Shown here in pieces: positions 17,469-25,635 of a DNA stretch of 60,642 bases. A program made the position numbers and the translations under genes. This DNA is from Parasulfuritortus cantonensis. GTDB lineage: Bacteria > Pseudomonadota > Gammaproteobacteria > Burkholderiales > Thiobacillaceae. The stretch lies in contig NZ_SJZB01000039.1 of NCBI RefSeq assembly GCF_004337445.1, positions 1-60,642 on the forward strand. Reading direction: 5' to 3'. A model generated the notes under the pieces. That model saw only the letters and a list, made by a program, of their open reading frames with translations, was not told the origin of the DNA and did no database searches. Positions within the stretch are counted from its first letter, which is position 1. Each line of letters starts with the position of its first letter.

Positions 17469-18248
17469 ATGACCAGCGATACCCCGGAACTGGAAGCCCT
17501 GTTCGACAGCATCGCCTACGCGCCCGAGCCGGAACCCGCCGCGCCCGAGCCGAGTTCGGGTGACACGCCCGACCTGGAGGCCCTGTTCGACAGCATCGCC
17601 CAGGCCATGACGGAAGGCGGCGAGGACGGCGCCGGCGCGGCCGGCGCGGAAAAGGTGTTCGCGCGCCTGGGCCAGATGACGCGCGGCCTGCACGACCTGC
17701 TGCGCGAACTCGGCCTCGACCAGACCATCGCCAAGTTCGCCAACGAACTGCCGGACAACCGCGATCGCCTCAACTACATCGCGGCGATGACCGCCCAGGC
17801 GGCGGAAAAGACCCTGAATGCCGCCGAGGCCGCCAAGCCGATCCAGGAGGTCATCAGCCGGGAAGCCGGCGATCTGGCCGGGAAATGGGACCGCATGCTG
17901 GCCAAGCAGCTCGGCGTCGCCGAGTTCAAGGACCTGGTGCGGGACACCCACCGCTACCTGCATGCGGTGCCGGACCAGTCCGAGGCGGTCAACGCCAAGC
18001 TGATGGAGATCATCATGGCGCAGGACTTCCAGGACCTCACCGGACAGGTCATCAAGAAGGTGCTGGATGCGGCGCAAAAGCTGGAGAAGCAGTTGGTCGC
18101 CCTGTTGATCGAGACGACCCCAGAGGACAAACGCAGTGCAGTGCGACCCGACCTGCTGGAGGGCCCGGTCATCAACGCGGCCGGCCGTTCGGACGTGGTG
18201 ACCAGCCAGGAACAGGTCGACGAGTTGTTGGAAAGCTTGGGCTTCTAG
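17469..18248 (+). CDS. cheZ: CheY-phosphate phosphatase CheZ
   Basis: A 259-residue protein. The long four-helix-bundle region carries the family's active-site motif QDFQDLTGQ (185-193), and the C-terminal CheY-binding peptide is SQEQVDELLESLGF (246-259). Unusually, the N-terminus has two near-identical segments, TPELEALFDSIA (5-16) and TPDLEALFDSIA (33-44), that resemble this peptide and the FliM N-terminus. GGAG precedes the ATG. The last bases of the gene recur at 18297-18317 before cheA. Confidence 0.93.
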   Translation: MTSDTPELEALFDSIAYAPEPEPAAPEPSSGDTPDLEALFDSIAQAMTEGGEDGAGAAGAEKVFARLGQMTRGLHDLLRELGLDQTIAKFANELPDNRDRLNYIAAMTAQAAEKTLNAAEAAKPIQEVISREAGDLAGKWDRMLAKQLGVAEFKDLVRDTHRYLHAVPDQSEAVNAKLMEIIMAQDFQDLTGQVIKKVLDAAQKLEKQLVALLIETTPEDKRSAVRPDLLEGPVINAAGRSDVVTSQEQVDELLESLGF

Positions 18249-18252
18249 CCCG
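18232..18252 (+). repeat. direct repeat, copy 1 (3' tail of cheZ)
   Basis: 21 bp spanning the last codons and stop of cheZ; identical to 18297-18317. As in the cheY case, the repeat begins at the A-run after GG. Confidence 0.95.
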
Positions 18253-18256
18253 AGCT

Positions 18257-18289
18257 TCGGTGCAGACTCATGCACGGAGTACGTGATGT
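18257..18289 (+). repeat. intergenic element B (cheZ-cheA gap)
   Basis: TCGGTGCAGACTCAT, 13 bases, then GATGT; related to 17345-17376. It contains the small hairpin GTGCA-GACTCA-TGCAC. Confidence 0.6.
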
Positions 18290-18296
18290 CGAAACC

Positions 18297-18317
18297 AAAG
18301 CTTGGGCTTCTAGCCCG
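18297..18317 (+). repeat. direct repeat, copy 2 (duplicate cheZ tail)
   Basis: Exact 21-bp copy of 18232-18252, again preceded by CC. It lies 47 bp before the cheA start. Confidence 0.95.
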
Positions 18318-18364
18318 GGCGGTGGCTCCGGCATGGCCCGGGCAACGACGCGAGGAGTGGAGAG

Positions 18365-20239
18365 ATGAGCGATTTCGCGGGCATGGAGGAGTTGCTCCAG
18401 GACTTTCTCCTGGAGGCCGGGGAGTTGCTGTCCGGCGTCGACAACAAGCTGGTCGAGCTCGAAAAGCGGCCTGACGACAAGGACCTGCTCAACGACATCT
18501 TCCGGGGTTTCCACACCATCAAGGGCGGCGCCGGCTTCCTCAACGTCGACAACCTGGTCGCCCTGTGCCACCGCACCGAGAGCCTGTTCGACAAGCTGCG
18601 CAACGGCCAACTGAAGCTGAGTCCGGAGCTCATGGACGTGATCATGGACGCGACCGGCACGGTACGCGACATGTTCGGCCATCTCGGCCAGTCGGTGCAG
18701 CCGCCGCCGGCCGCAGGCACCTTGCTCGCCAACCTGGAGGCCGCAATCGCCGGACAGACGCTGGGCGGCCGCGCCGCCCCGGCGCCGGCTCCGGCCCCGT
18801 CGGCTCCGGCCCCGGCCCAGGCGGTTGCCGCGGCCGCCCCGGCCACTGCGGCACCGGCGCCCGGCATCGACGACATCAACTGGGATGCCTTGCACGCCGC
18901 CCTGACCGGCCTGCCGGTGCCCGCGCCGGGGCCGGCCGTCGCACCGCCCCAGGCGGTACCGGTCCAAGCGGCCGCGGCCGCCGAGCCGCACCCGAGCCGC
19001 CCGGTCGCCACCCCCGCGCCGCAGCAGAGCCTGCAGAAGGAAACCACGATCCGCATCGACACCGCCCGCCTCGACCAGGTCCTCAACCTGTCGGGCGAGA
19101 TCGGCCTGACCAAGAACCGGATCAGCAACCTGAAGTCGCAGATCGTCCACGGCAACACCGACCCGGAGACCATCAAGGCGCTCGACCTGGCGGTGAGCCA
19201 GCTCGACCTGCTGGTGTCCGACCTGCAGAACGCGGTGATGAAGACCCGCATGCAGCCGATCGGCCGCCTGTTCCAGAAGTACCCCCGCCTGGCCCGCGAC
19301 CTCGCCCGCCAGCTCGGCAAGGACGTCGAGCTGGTCCTGGCCGGCGAAGAGACCGAGCTGGACAAGACCATGATCGAGGACCTCAACGACCCCCTCGTCC
19401 ACCTGGTCCGCAACGCGGTCGACCACGGCATCGAGTCGCCCGAGGAACGCCAGGCCGCCAACAAGCCGGGCAAGGCCATCGTCACCCTGTCGGCCAGCCA
19501 GGTCGGCGACCACATCTACATCGAGATCGCCGACGACGGCCGCGGCATGCGCCCGGACGTGATCCGCGCCAAGGCCGTGGAAAAGGGCCTGATCGACGCG
19601 GAGGCGGCCAACAGCCTGGACGACCGCCAGAGCCTGCAGCTGATCTTCCTGCCCGGCTTCTCGACCAAGGACCAGATCTCCAGCGTATCCGGCCGCGGCG
19701 TCGGCATGGACGTGGTGAAGACCAACATCAACAAGCTGAACGGCAAGATCGACATCGAGTCGATCCCGGGCCAGGGCACCACCCTGACCATCTCCCTGCC
19801 GCTCACCCTGGCCATCCTGCCGGTCTTGGTGGTGCGTCTGAACGACCAGTCCTTCGCGGTGCCGCTGTCCCTGGTGCGCGAGATCATCCCGATCAAGCCG
19901 AACGAGGTCCAGCGCGTCTCCGGCCGGGCCACCATGGTGGTGCGCGAGGAAGTCCTGCCGGTCCGCAGCCTGGCCACCCTGCTCGGCTGGCAGGCCCGGC
20001 GCAACCCGGCCTACGGCGTCCTCATGCACGCCGCCGACAACACCTTCATCCTGGCCGTGGACGGCTTCGTCGGCCGCGACGACGTGGTGATCAAGCCGCT
20101 CGCCGACATCAAGCCCAAGGGCATCGCCGGCGCGACGCTGTCGGGCGACGGCACCATCGTCCTGGTCCTGGACATGGAGGAACTGCTGACCAACACGCCG
20201 TCCGACACCCCGGGCGCGCTGTTCGCGAAGGCCGCCTGA
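18365..20239 (+). CDS. cheA: chemotaxis histidine kinase CheA
   Basis: A 624-residue kinase. Order: P1 phosphotransfer domain with His50 in RGFHTIKGGAGF; an Ala/Pro-rich linker (about 115-220); P3 dimerisation helices from TTIRIDTARLDQ; P4 ATPase with HLVRNAVDHG, DDGRGM and GRGVGMDVVK; and a P5 CheW-like domain at the end. There is no folded P2 (CheY-binding) domain; the linker has one helix-like segment, GIDDINWDALHAAL near residues 167-180. GAGGAG precedes the ATG. Confidence 0.95.
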   Translation: MSDFAGMEELLQDFLLEAGELLSGVDNKLVELEKRPDDKDLLNDIFRGFHTIKGGAGFLNVDNLVALCHRTESLFDKLRNGQLKLSPELMDVIMDATGTVRDMFGHLGQSVQPPPAAGTLLANLEAAIAGQTLGGRAAPAPAPAPSAPAPAQAVAAAAPATAAPAPGIDDINWDALHAALTGLPVPAPGPAVAPPQAVPVQAAAAAEPHPSRPVATPAPQQSLQKETTIRIDTARLDQVLNLSGEIGLTKNRISNLKSQIVHGNTDPETIKALDLAVSQLDLLVSDLQNAVMKTRMQPIGRLFQKYPRLARDLARQLGKDVELVLAGEETELDKTMIEDLNDPLVHLVRNAVDHGIESPEERQAANKPGKAIVTLSASQVGDHIYIEIADDGRGMRPDVIRAKAVEKGLIDAEAANSLDDRQSLQLIFLPGFSTKDQISSVSGRGVGMDVVKTNINKLNGKIDIESIPGQGTTLTISLPLTLAILPVLVVRLNDQSFAVPLSLVREIIPIKPNEVQRVSGRATMVVREEVLPVRSLATLLGWQARRNPAYGVLMHAADNTFILAVDGFVGRDDVVIKPLADIKPKGIAGATLSGDGTIVLVLDMEELLTNTPSDTPGALFAKAA

Positions 20240-20293
20240 TACGCCGGTTATACATATACTGAATCTCCGACCCGCTCTCGTACTCCCGCTTCC

Positions 20294-21514
20294 ATGAGCC
20301 AAGACACCTACCTGGCCCGGCAACCCATCGTCGACGGCAAACACAACCTGATCGGCTACGAACTCTTGTTCCGCAGTTCCTCGCAGGCCAGTTCGGCGGA
20401 CATGGACGACAGCTACCGGGCCGGGCTGAGCGTCCTGGCCTCGACGCTGGTCGACATGGGCACCGAATGGCTGCTCAAGGGCAAGCTGGCCTTCATCAAC
20501 ATGGACCATCCGATGTTGATGAGCGAATTCGTCTCCCTGCTGCCGCCCGACAAGATCGTCATCGAGATCATCGAGACGGTCACCCCGAACGACGAACTCA
20601 TCGCCCGGGTCGAGGAACTCAAGCAGGCCGGCTTCCGCTTCGCGCTCGACCGCTTCACGCCCAATACCGGCCGCGACAAGCTGCTGCCCCTGGTCAGCTA
20701 CGTCAAGCTGGACACCGCCGAACTCAGCCGGGACAAGATCGCGGCCATCGTGCGGGTGCTGAACAAACTGCCGAGCGCCCGCCTGATCGCCGAAAAGGTG
20801 GAGACCCAGGACGCCTTCAACTGGTGCCAGCAGATGGGCTTCCACTACTTCCAGGGCTATTACTTCGCGCACCCGGAACACCTGATGGCGCGCGTCCTCA
20901 GCCCGGGCCACGCCACCCTGCTGCGCCTGCTCGACATGGTGCGCAAGGATGCCGACATCCGCGACATCGAAGCGGCCCTGAAGACCGACGTCGCCCTCAC
21001 CTTCAAGCTGTTGCGCTACATCAACTCGGCCGGCTTCGGCCTGTCCTGCGAAGTGCAGTCGATCCGCCACGCGGTGTCGATCCTCGGCATGAAGCCGCTC
21101 TACCGCTGGCTGACCCTGCTCCTGGCCACGGCCGGCACGCACCCCGCCTCGCCCGCCCAAGCCCGCACCGCGATCACGCGCGGCCGCCTGTGCGAGTTGC
21201 TGGGCGCGCACAGCATGGCCAAGTCCGACCAGGACAACCTGTTCATCACCGGGGTGTTCTCGCTGCTCGAGGCGATGCTCGACACGCCCATGGACGAGAT
21301 CCTCGATCGCCTGGTCATCTCCGAGGACATCGCCGAGGCGCTCCTGCACCGGGGCGGCCTGTACGGCCCCATCCTGGCCCTGGCCGAGGCCTGCGAGTCG
21401 CAGGACCCGGGCCGCATCGAGGACCTCGCGTTCAACCTGATGCTGACCCCGGAACAGGTCACCAAGGACCACCTCCAGGCCCTGGCCTGGATCGAGCAGA
21501 TCGGCCTCGACTGA
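20294..21514 (+). CDS. EAL/HDOD signalling protein (YuxH type)
   Basis: A 406-residue cytoplasmic protein. The N-terminal half is an EAL-like domain starting LARQPIVDGKHNLIGYELLFR; the catalytic EAL signature is YELLF here and other metal ligands are altered, so cyclic-di-GMP hydrolysis is unlikely. The C-terminal half is an HDOD domain (about 200-400, with RYINSAGFGL and SIRHAVSILG). Such proteins are usually regulatory adaptors. It follows cheA by 54 bp on the same strand and may share its transcript; TATACT at 20255-20260 is a possible -10 of its own. Confidence 0.88.
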   Translation: MSQDTYLARQPIVDGKHNLIGYELLFRSSSQASSADMDDSYRAGLSVLASTLVDMGTEWLLKGKLAFINMDHPMLMSEFVSLLPPDKIVIEIIETVTPNDELIARVEELKQAGFRFALDRFTPNTGRDKLLPLVSYVKLDTAELSRDKIAAIVRVLNKLPSARLIAEKVETQDAFNWCQQMGFHYFQGYYFAHPEHLMARVLSPGHATLLRLLDMVRKDADIRDIEAALKTDVALTFKLLRYINSAGFGLSCEVQSIRHAVSILGMKPLYRWLTLLLATAGTHPASPAQARTAITRGRLCELLGAHSMAKSDQDNLFITGVFSLLEAMLDTPMDEILDRLVISEDIAEALLHRGGLYGPILALAEACESQDPGRIEDLAFNLMLTPEQVTKDHLQALAWIEQIGLD

Positions 21515-21521
21515 GGCCCGT

Positions 21522-21974
21522 TCAGACCAGCTCGGGGATCAGGGCCGCCTTCAGCACGACCTTCTGATCGCCGCGCCGGGTGCGGTTGGTCAGCCAGACC
21601 AGGCCACCCTTCTTGAGGGTGAAGCCACGCAGCTCGCCGAACAGCAGCATGGCGGCGACCAGGCCGAGGGTGGGCTGGTGGCCGACCACCACCACCGTAC
21701 CGGAACTCTCCGGCCAGCCCACGGCGTGCATCAGGTCGGCCGGGTCGGCGCCGGGCTGGATCGCCTCGACGGTCTCGAAGCGGCGGCCGAGGCCGGCCGC
21801 CGTCTGTTGCGCCCGGGCGGCCGGGCTGACCATCACCCGGGCCTCCTTGGTCAGGCGGGCGTCGAGCCAGCCGCCCACGGCCACGGCCTGCTTGCGTCCC
21901 TTGGAGGTCAGCTCGCGCGCCATGTCGTCGGCGCCGTCTTCGGCTTCGGCATGCCGCCAGAGGATCAGGTCCAT
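21522..21974 (-). CDS. sixA: SixA-like histidine phosphatase
   Basis: A 150-residue phosphoglycerate-mutase-fold phosphatase. The RHG motif appears as LWRHAEAED near the N-terminus (His8), with SPAARAQQTA and a second catalytic histidine in VVGHQPTLG. SixA removes phosphate from phosphohistidine, for example on phosphorelay or PTS proteins. It follows the AIM24-family gene by 11 bp and ends 7 bp from the convergent EAL/HDOD gene. Confidence 0.88.
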   Translation of the reverse strand: MDLILWRHAEAEDGADDMARELTSKGRKQAVAVGGWLDARLTKEARVMVSPAARAQQTAAGLGRRFETVEAIQPGADPADLMHAVGWPESSGTVVVVGHQPTLGLVAAMLLFGELRGFTLKKGGLVWLTNRTRRGDQKVVLKAALIPELV

Positions 21975-21985
21975 GGCCGCCGCGC

Positions 21986-22783
21986 TCAGTCGTTGTCGCC
22001 GTCGAGCAGGCCGCCGAAGCCGCCCAGGATCGACCCTTCGCCGACCTGGCGGTTGCCGGTCTGGGGTGCCGCGGCGATGATGCGGTTGGCCAGGCGGGAG
22101 AACGGCAGGGTCTGCAGCCAGACCTTGCCGGGCCCGGTCAGCTTGGCCAGGAAGAGGCCTTCGCCGCCGAACAGGGCGGTCTTGATCTTGCCGACGTACT
22201 GGATGTCGAAATCGACCGAGGGCTGCAGCGCCGCCACGCAGCCGGTATCGACGCGCAGGGTCTCGCCCGGGGCCAGGGTCTTCTCGGCCAGGGTGCCGCC
22301 GGCGTGGAAGAAGACCATGCCGTCGCCCTCCAGCTTCTGCAGGATGAAGCCCTCGCCGCCGAAGAAGCCGGCGCCCAGGCGCTGCTGGAAGGCGATGCCC
22401 AGGCTGACGCCCTTGGCCGCGCACAGGAAGGCGTCCTTCTGGCAGATCAGGGTGCCGCCGATCTGGCCGAGGTCGATCGGCACGATCTTGCCGGGATAGG
22501 GGGCCGCGAAGGCGACCCGTTTCTTGCCCTGGGCCTGGTTTTCATAGACGGTGGTGAACAGCGACTCGCCGGTGAGCAGGCGCTTGCCGGCGCCCATCAG
22601 CTTGCCCAGCAGGCCGGACTGGGAGGCCGAGCCGTCGCCGAACACGGTCTCCATCTCGACGCCGTCCTGCATGAACATCATCATGCCGGCTTCGCCGACC
22701 GCGGCCTCGCCGGGGTCGAGCTCGATTTCGACGTACTGCATGTCGTCGCCGAAGATGTCGTAGTCGATTACATCCATTGCCAT
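21986..22783 (-). CDS. AIM24/TIGR00266 family protein
   Basis: A 265-residue protein with no signal peptide and the Gly-rich, mostly beta character of the AIM24 family ([19 protein letters not shown] at the start; [10 protein letters not shown] and [11 protein letters not shown] later). The family has a trimeric beta-prism fold of unsettled function; its mitochondrial member affects cristae. AAGGA precedes the ATG by eight bases. It is probably cotranscribed with sixA. Confidence 0.85.
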   Translation of the reverse strand: MAMDVIDYDIFGDDMQYVEIELDPGEAAVGEAGMMMFMQDGVEMETVFGDGSASQSGLLGKLMGAGKRLLTGESLFTTVYENQAQGKKRVAFAAPYPGKIVPIDLGQIGGTLICQKDAFLCAAKGVSLGIAFQQRLGAGFFGGEGFILQKLEGDGMVFFHAGGTLAEKTLAPGETLRVDTGCVAALQPSVDFDIQYVGKIKTALFGGEGLFLAKLTGPGKVWLQTLPFSRLANRIIAAAPQTGNRQVGEGSILGGFGGLLDGDND

Positions 22784-22838
22784 GTTGGAAATCCTTTCAA
22801 TTCGACTGGCACGTTACGGGATCCCGGTTGCAGGCCGG

Positions 22839-23561
22839 TTACACCGGCAGGAGCACGAACGACGCCACGTTCTGGATGACCCGGTTGATGGCCCGGTTGT
22901 TCTTGTCCTCCATGATCAGCCCGAGCAGGTCCTGCTCGGCGATCAGCTTGCCGAACTCGCGCTCGAAGCTGAGGTTCTGGCCCTCCTCGCCGGTGGCGTT
23001 GCTGAGCAGGAACAGGCTGCCGTCCGCCTTCCGGGCGTGGCCCAGCTTCCAGACCGCGGTCTCCAGGTTGCGGGCGCTGTTGTACAGGCTCTGGGCGCTC
23101 AGCTCGTCGGTCATATAGAACTGCGTGTGATGGTGGTAGCTGGCCATCACCATCACGGTCAGCGCCAGCATGTAGGCGTGCACCCGGTCGCCGGCGTAAT
23201 TCTCGTTGAAGGCCAGGCGCAGCGATTCCGCCCAGTCGACCCGGCTGACCCCGGAGGTCTCCCAGTTCGCCATGGCGCTGAAGATGGCGGCGGCCGCCCG
23301 TTCCGGGTTGTCGTAGCCGGCCTTGCGGTGCTCGGCCGGATTGCGCCGGTACAGCTTGAGGGTGAGCCGGCGCAGGCCGGCGACCACCTCGCGCTGGGTC
23401 AGCTCGCAGACCATGTCGATGTCGGTCTTGGCCAGGTTCTCGATGGTAAACGGCCGCTCCGACGGCGATCCGCTCTTGCGCTGGATGGCGTTGTCGGCAC
23501 AGCCGGCCAAGAGTACGGCGGCGGCGACGAGGAAATAGACCCGGGGAATGCGGTGCGGCAT
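22839..23561 (-). CDS. hypothetical lipoprotein
   Basis: A 240-residue predicted lipoprotein with a lipobox LLAGC, so the mature protein would begin at Cys21. The remainder is largely helical, with many Tyr and His residues in the middle (MASYHHHTQFYMTDE) and a C-terminal segment INRVIQNVASFVLLPV. No known domain was recognised. It precedes the AIM24/sixA pair on the same strand with a 55-bp gap. Confidence 0.75.
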   Translation of the reverse strand: MPHRIPRVYFLVAAAVLLAGCADNAIQRKSGSPSERPFTIENLAKTDIDMVCELTQREVVAGLRRLTLKLYRRNPAEHRKAGYDNPERAAAAIFSAMANWETSGVSRVDWAESLRLAFNENYAGDRVHAYMLALTVMVMASYHHHTQFYMTDELSAQSLYNSARNLETAVWKLGHARKADGSLFLLSNATGEEGQNLSFEREFGKLIAEQDLLGLIMEDKNNRAINRVIQNVASFVLLPV

Positions 23562-23774
23562 GGTGTCGCATTCTATCCATTAATGAGCCGGACCGCCCAC
23601 AGCCCTATAGTGGATGATTTTATTATTAACAAACAGGCACTTATAAGCGCATAAAAATATCGAAAAACTTTATTTGCAAATAAATAAGTTGGATTAGGAG
23701 GGGGGGTTCACGTGCTATCCTGCCAGCCCACTCGGTAGTCCGAACCTCCCAAACTATTATCCTAAGGAGCCAGC
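23562..23774 (+). promoter_or_regulatory. AT-rich regulatory region upstream of sat
   Basis: The 213 bp between the divergent lipoprotein gene and sat are far richer in A+T than the surroundings, notably 23610-23695. No gene is visible. Several hexamers could serve as promoter boxes (for example TATCCT at 23716-23721) but none has a well-spaced partner, so no promoter is assigned. AAGGAG lies just before the sat ATG. Confidence 0.45.
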
Positions 23775-24980
23775 ATGTCCCGTCTCGTGAACCCCCACGG
23801 TGGTGGCGAACTGAAGCCTCTCCTGCTCGAGGGTGACGCCCTCGCCGCCGAGAAGGCCCGCGCCCAGTCCCTCAAACAGGTCAAGATGTCCTCGCGCGAG
23901 ACCGGCGACCTGATCATGATGGGCATCGGCGGCTTCACCCCGCTGGACGGCTTCATGACCCATTCCGACTGGCTCGGCATCTGCGACGGCTACAAGATGG
24001 CCAACGGCCTGTTCTGGCCCATCCCGGTCACCCTGTCCACCGACGACGAAACCGTCAAGGCCGGCGACGAAGTCGCCTTGGTCAGCGACGAGGGCGAGAT
24101 CATGGGCACCATGAAGATCACCGAGAAGTACGAGATCGACAAGGCCCATGAGTGCATGCAGGTCTACAAGACCACCGACGACGCCCACCCCGGCGTCAAG
24201 ATGGTCATGGCCCAGGGCAAGTACAACCTGGCCGGCCCGGTCAAGGTGCTGTCCGACGGCGGCTTCAAGGCCAAGTACGGCGAGCAGTTCATGACCCCAG
24301 CCGAGACCCGCGCCAAGTTCGAATCCATGGGCTGGAGCCGCGTCGCCGCCTTCCAGACCCGCAACCCGATGCACCGCTCCCACGAGTACCTGGCCAAGAT
24401 CGCCATCGAAACCATGGACGGCGTCCTGGTCCACTCCCTGCTGGGCGCCCTGAAGCCGGGCGACATCCCGGCTGAGGTCCGCAGCGAGGCCATCGCCACC
24501 CTGGTCGAGAACTACTTCGCCCCCAACACCGTGATCCAGGCCGGCTACCCGCTGGACATGCGCTACGCCGGTCCCCGCGAAGCCCTGCTGCACGCCCTGT
24601 TCCGCCAGAACTACGGCTGCTCGCACCTGATCGTCGGCCGCGACCACGCCGGCGTGGGCGACTACTACGGCCCCTTCGACGCCCAGAAGATCTTCGACGA
24701 GATCCCCAAGGGCTCGCTGGAGACCGTCAACATGAACATCGACTGGACCTTCTGGTGCAAGAAGTGCGGCGGCATGGCCTCCCAGCGCACCTGCCCGCAT
24801 ACCAAGGACGACCGCATCCTGCTGTCCGGCACCAAGGTTCGTTCCATGCTGTCCGAAGGCCAGGACCTGCCGGTCGAATTCAGCCGTCCGGAAGTTGCCA
24901 AGGTCCTGCAGAAGTACTATGCCGGTCTGAGCGCCGAAGAAAACGTCAAGGTCGAGTTGAAGGGCCATTCGGCCGCTTAA
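23775..24980 (+). CDS. sat: sulfate adenylyltransferase, dissimilatory ATP sulfurylase
   Basis: A 401-residue homo-oligomeric cytoplasmic enzyme; in sulfur oxidisers it runs from APS plus pyrophosphate to sulfate plus ATP. The nucleotide motif [10 protein letters not shown] is at 194-203, GRDHAG follows later, and the C-terminal region holds the zinc-type cysteine cluster WCKKCGG with TCPH, as in dissimilatory Sat proteins. There is no fused APS kinase. It lies 155 bp before aprB on the same strand and shares their C-ending, high-expression codon choice. Confidence 0.96.
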   Translation: MSRLVNPHGGGELKPLLLEGDALAAEKARAQSLKQVKMSSRETGDLIMMGIGGFTPLDGFMTHSDWLGICDGYKMANGLFWPIPVTLSTDDETVKAGDEVALVSDEGEIMGTMKITEKYEIDKAHECMQVYKTTDDAHPGVKMVMAQGKYNLAGPVKVLSDGGFKAKYGEQFMTPAETRAKFESMGWSRVAAFQTRNPMHRSHEYLAKIAIETMDGVLVHSLLGALKPGDIPAEVRSEAIATLVENYFAPNTVIQAGYPLDMRYAGPREALLHALFRQNYGCSHLIVGRDHAGVGDYYGPFDAQKIFDEIPKGSLETVNMNIDWTFWCKKCGGMASQRTCPHTKDDRILLSGTKVRSMLSEGQDLPVEFSRPEVAKVLQKYYAGLSAEENVKVELKGHSAA

Positions 24981-24989
24981 TCACGATAA

Positions 24990-25013
24990 GGGGCCGGACC
25001 GCGTGCCGGCCCC
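24990..25013 (+). terminator. hairpin after sat
   Basis: GGGGCCGG, eight bases, CCGGCCCC: a perfect 8-bp GC stem 10 bp past the sat stop. It has no T-run, so it may reduce but probably does not stop transcription into aprBA, or it may protect the sat mRNA 3' end. Confidence 0.45.
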
Positions 25014-25109
25014 AACGTATTTGGAATTTCGGCCCCCCGGAAGCGGAATCGCGATACGCCCCGGCCAAGGTTGGGGACCGGAGTCTGAATGGACCGCGGC
25101 AACCGCGGA

Positions 25110-25123
25110 TTGTTAGCTAACAA
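25110..25123. promoter_or_regulatory. perfect palindrome next to the aprB ribosome site
   Basis: TTGTTAGCTAACAA is a perfect 14-bp palindrome whose last bases run into the AAGGAG of aprB. It looks like an operator half-site pair or a small mRNA structure; no known regulator motif was recognised. Confidence 0.4.
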
Positions 25124-25135
25124 GGAGAGTAAGTA

Positions 25136-25609
25136 ATGCCTACCTACGTTCGTACCGACAAGTGCGACGGCTGCAAGGGTCAGGACAAGACCGCCTGCAT
25201 GTACATCTGCCCGCACGACCTGATGAAGCTGGACAAGGATGGCTCCGAAACCGGCCACGCCATGCGCGCCTTCAACCAGGAACCCGAGCAGTGCTGGGAG
25301 TGCTATTCCTGCGTCAAGATCTGCCCGCAGCAAGCTATCGAAGCCCGTCACTACGCCGACATCGTCCCCCTGGGCGGCCAAGTTCAGCCTCTGCGCGGTT
25401 CCGACTCCATCATGTGGACCATCAAGTTCCGTAACGGCACCCTGAAGCGCTTCAAGTTCCCGATCCGCACCACTCCGGAAGGCTCCATCGATCCCTACGG
25501 CGGCAAGCCCTCTGCCGACATCGCGAAGATTGCCGAAAACGGCTTCTTCAACCACATGGAGCAGAACGGCTACCGCGTCGGCAACCCGGCCGAGCTGATT
25601 CGCAAGTAA
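25136..25609 (+). CDS. aprB: adenylylsulfate reductase, iron-sulfur beta subunit
   Basis: A 157-residue cytoplasmic ferredoxin-like subunit with two [4Fe-4S] cysteine sets, CDGCKGQDKTACMYICPH and, further on, CWECYSCVKICPQQ. It passes electrons from the FAD of AprA during oxidation of sulfite plus AMP to APS. Length and C-terminal tail (DIAKIAENGFF) are typical. AAGGAG precedes the ATG. aprA follows after 26 bp. No aprM or qmo gene is present in the window. Confidence 0.97.
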   Translation: MPTYVRTDKCDGCKGQDKTACMYICPHDLMKLDKDGSETGHAMRAFNQEPEQCWECYSCVKICPQQAIEARHYADIVPLGGQVQPLRGSDSIMWTIKFRNGTLKRFKFPIRTTPEGSIDPYGGKPSADIAKIAENGFFNHMEQNGYRVGNPAELIRK

Positions 25610-25635
25610 TTCCGGTTTAACGAAAGGTAATAAGA

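Noticed and set aside
18245..21472. Very long open frame on the minus strand opposite cheA and the EAL/HDOD gene
   Set aside because: It is a shadow of the GC-rich plus-strand genes: low-complexity Arg/Gly/Ala composition, no domains, and the opposite strand holds clear conserved proteins.
22800..22830. TGGCACG-like sequence suggesting a sigma-54 promoter
   Set aside because: The GC element is not at the required spacing, and the site overlaps the end of the lipoprotein gene.
24981..25135. Sat-aprB gap as a riboswitch
   Set aside because: It has hairpins but none of the conserved cores of SAM, cobalamin, FMN or other familiar classes.
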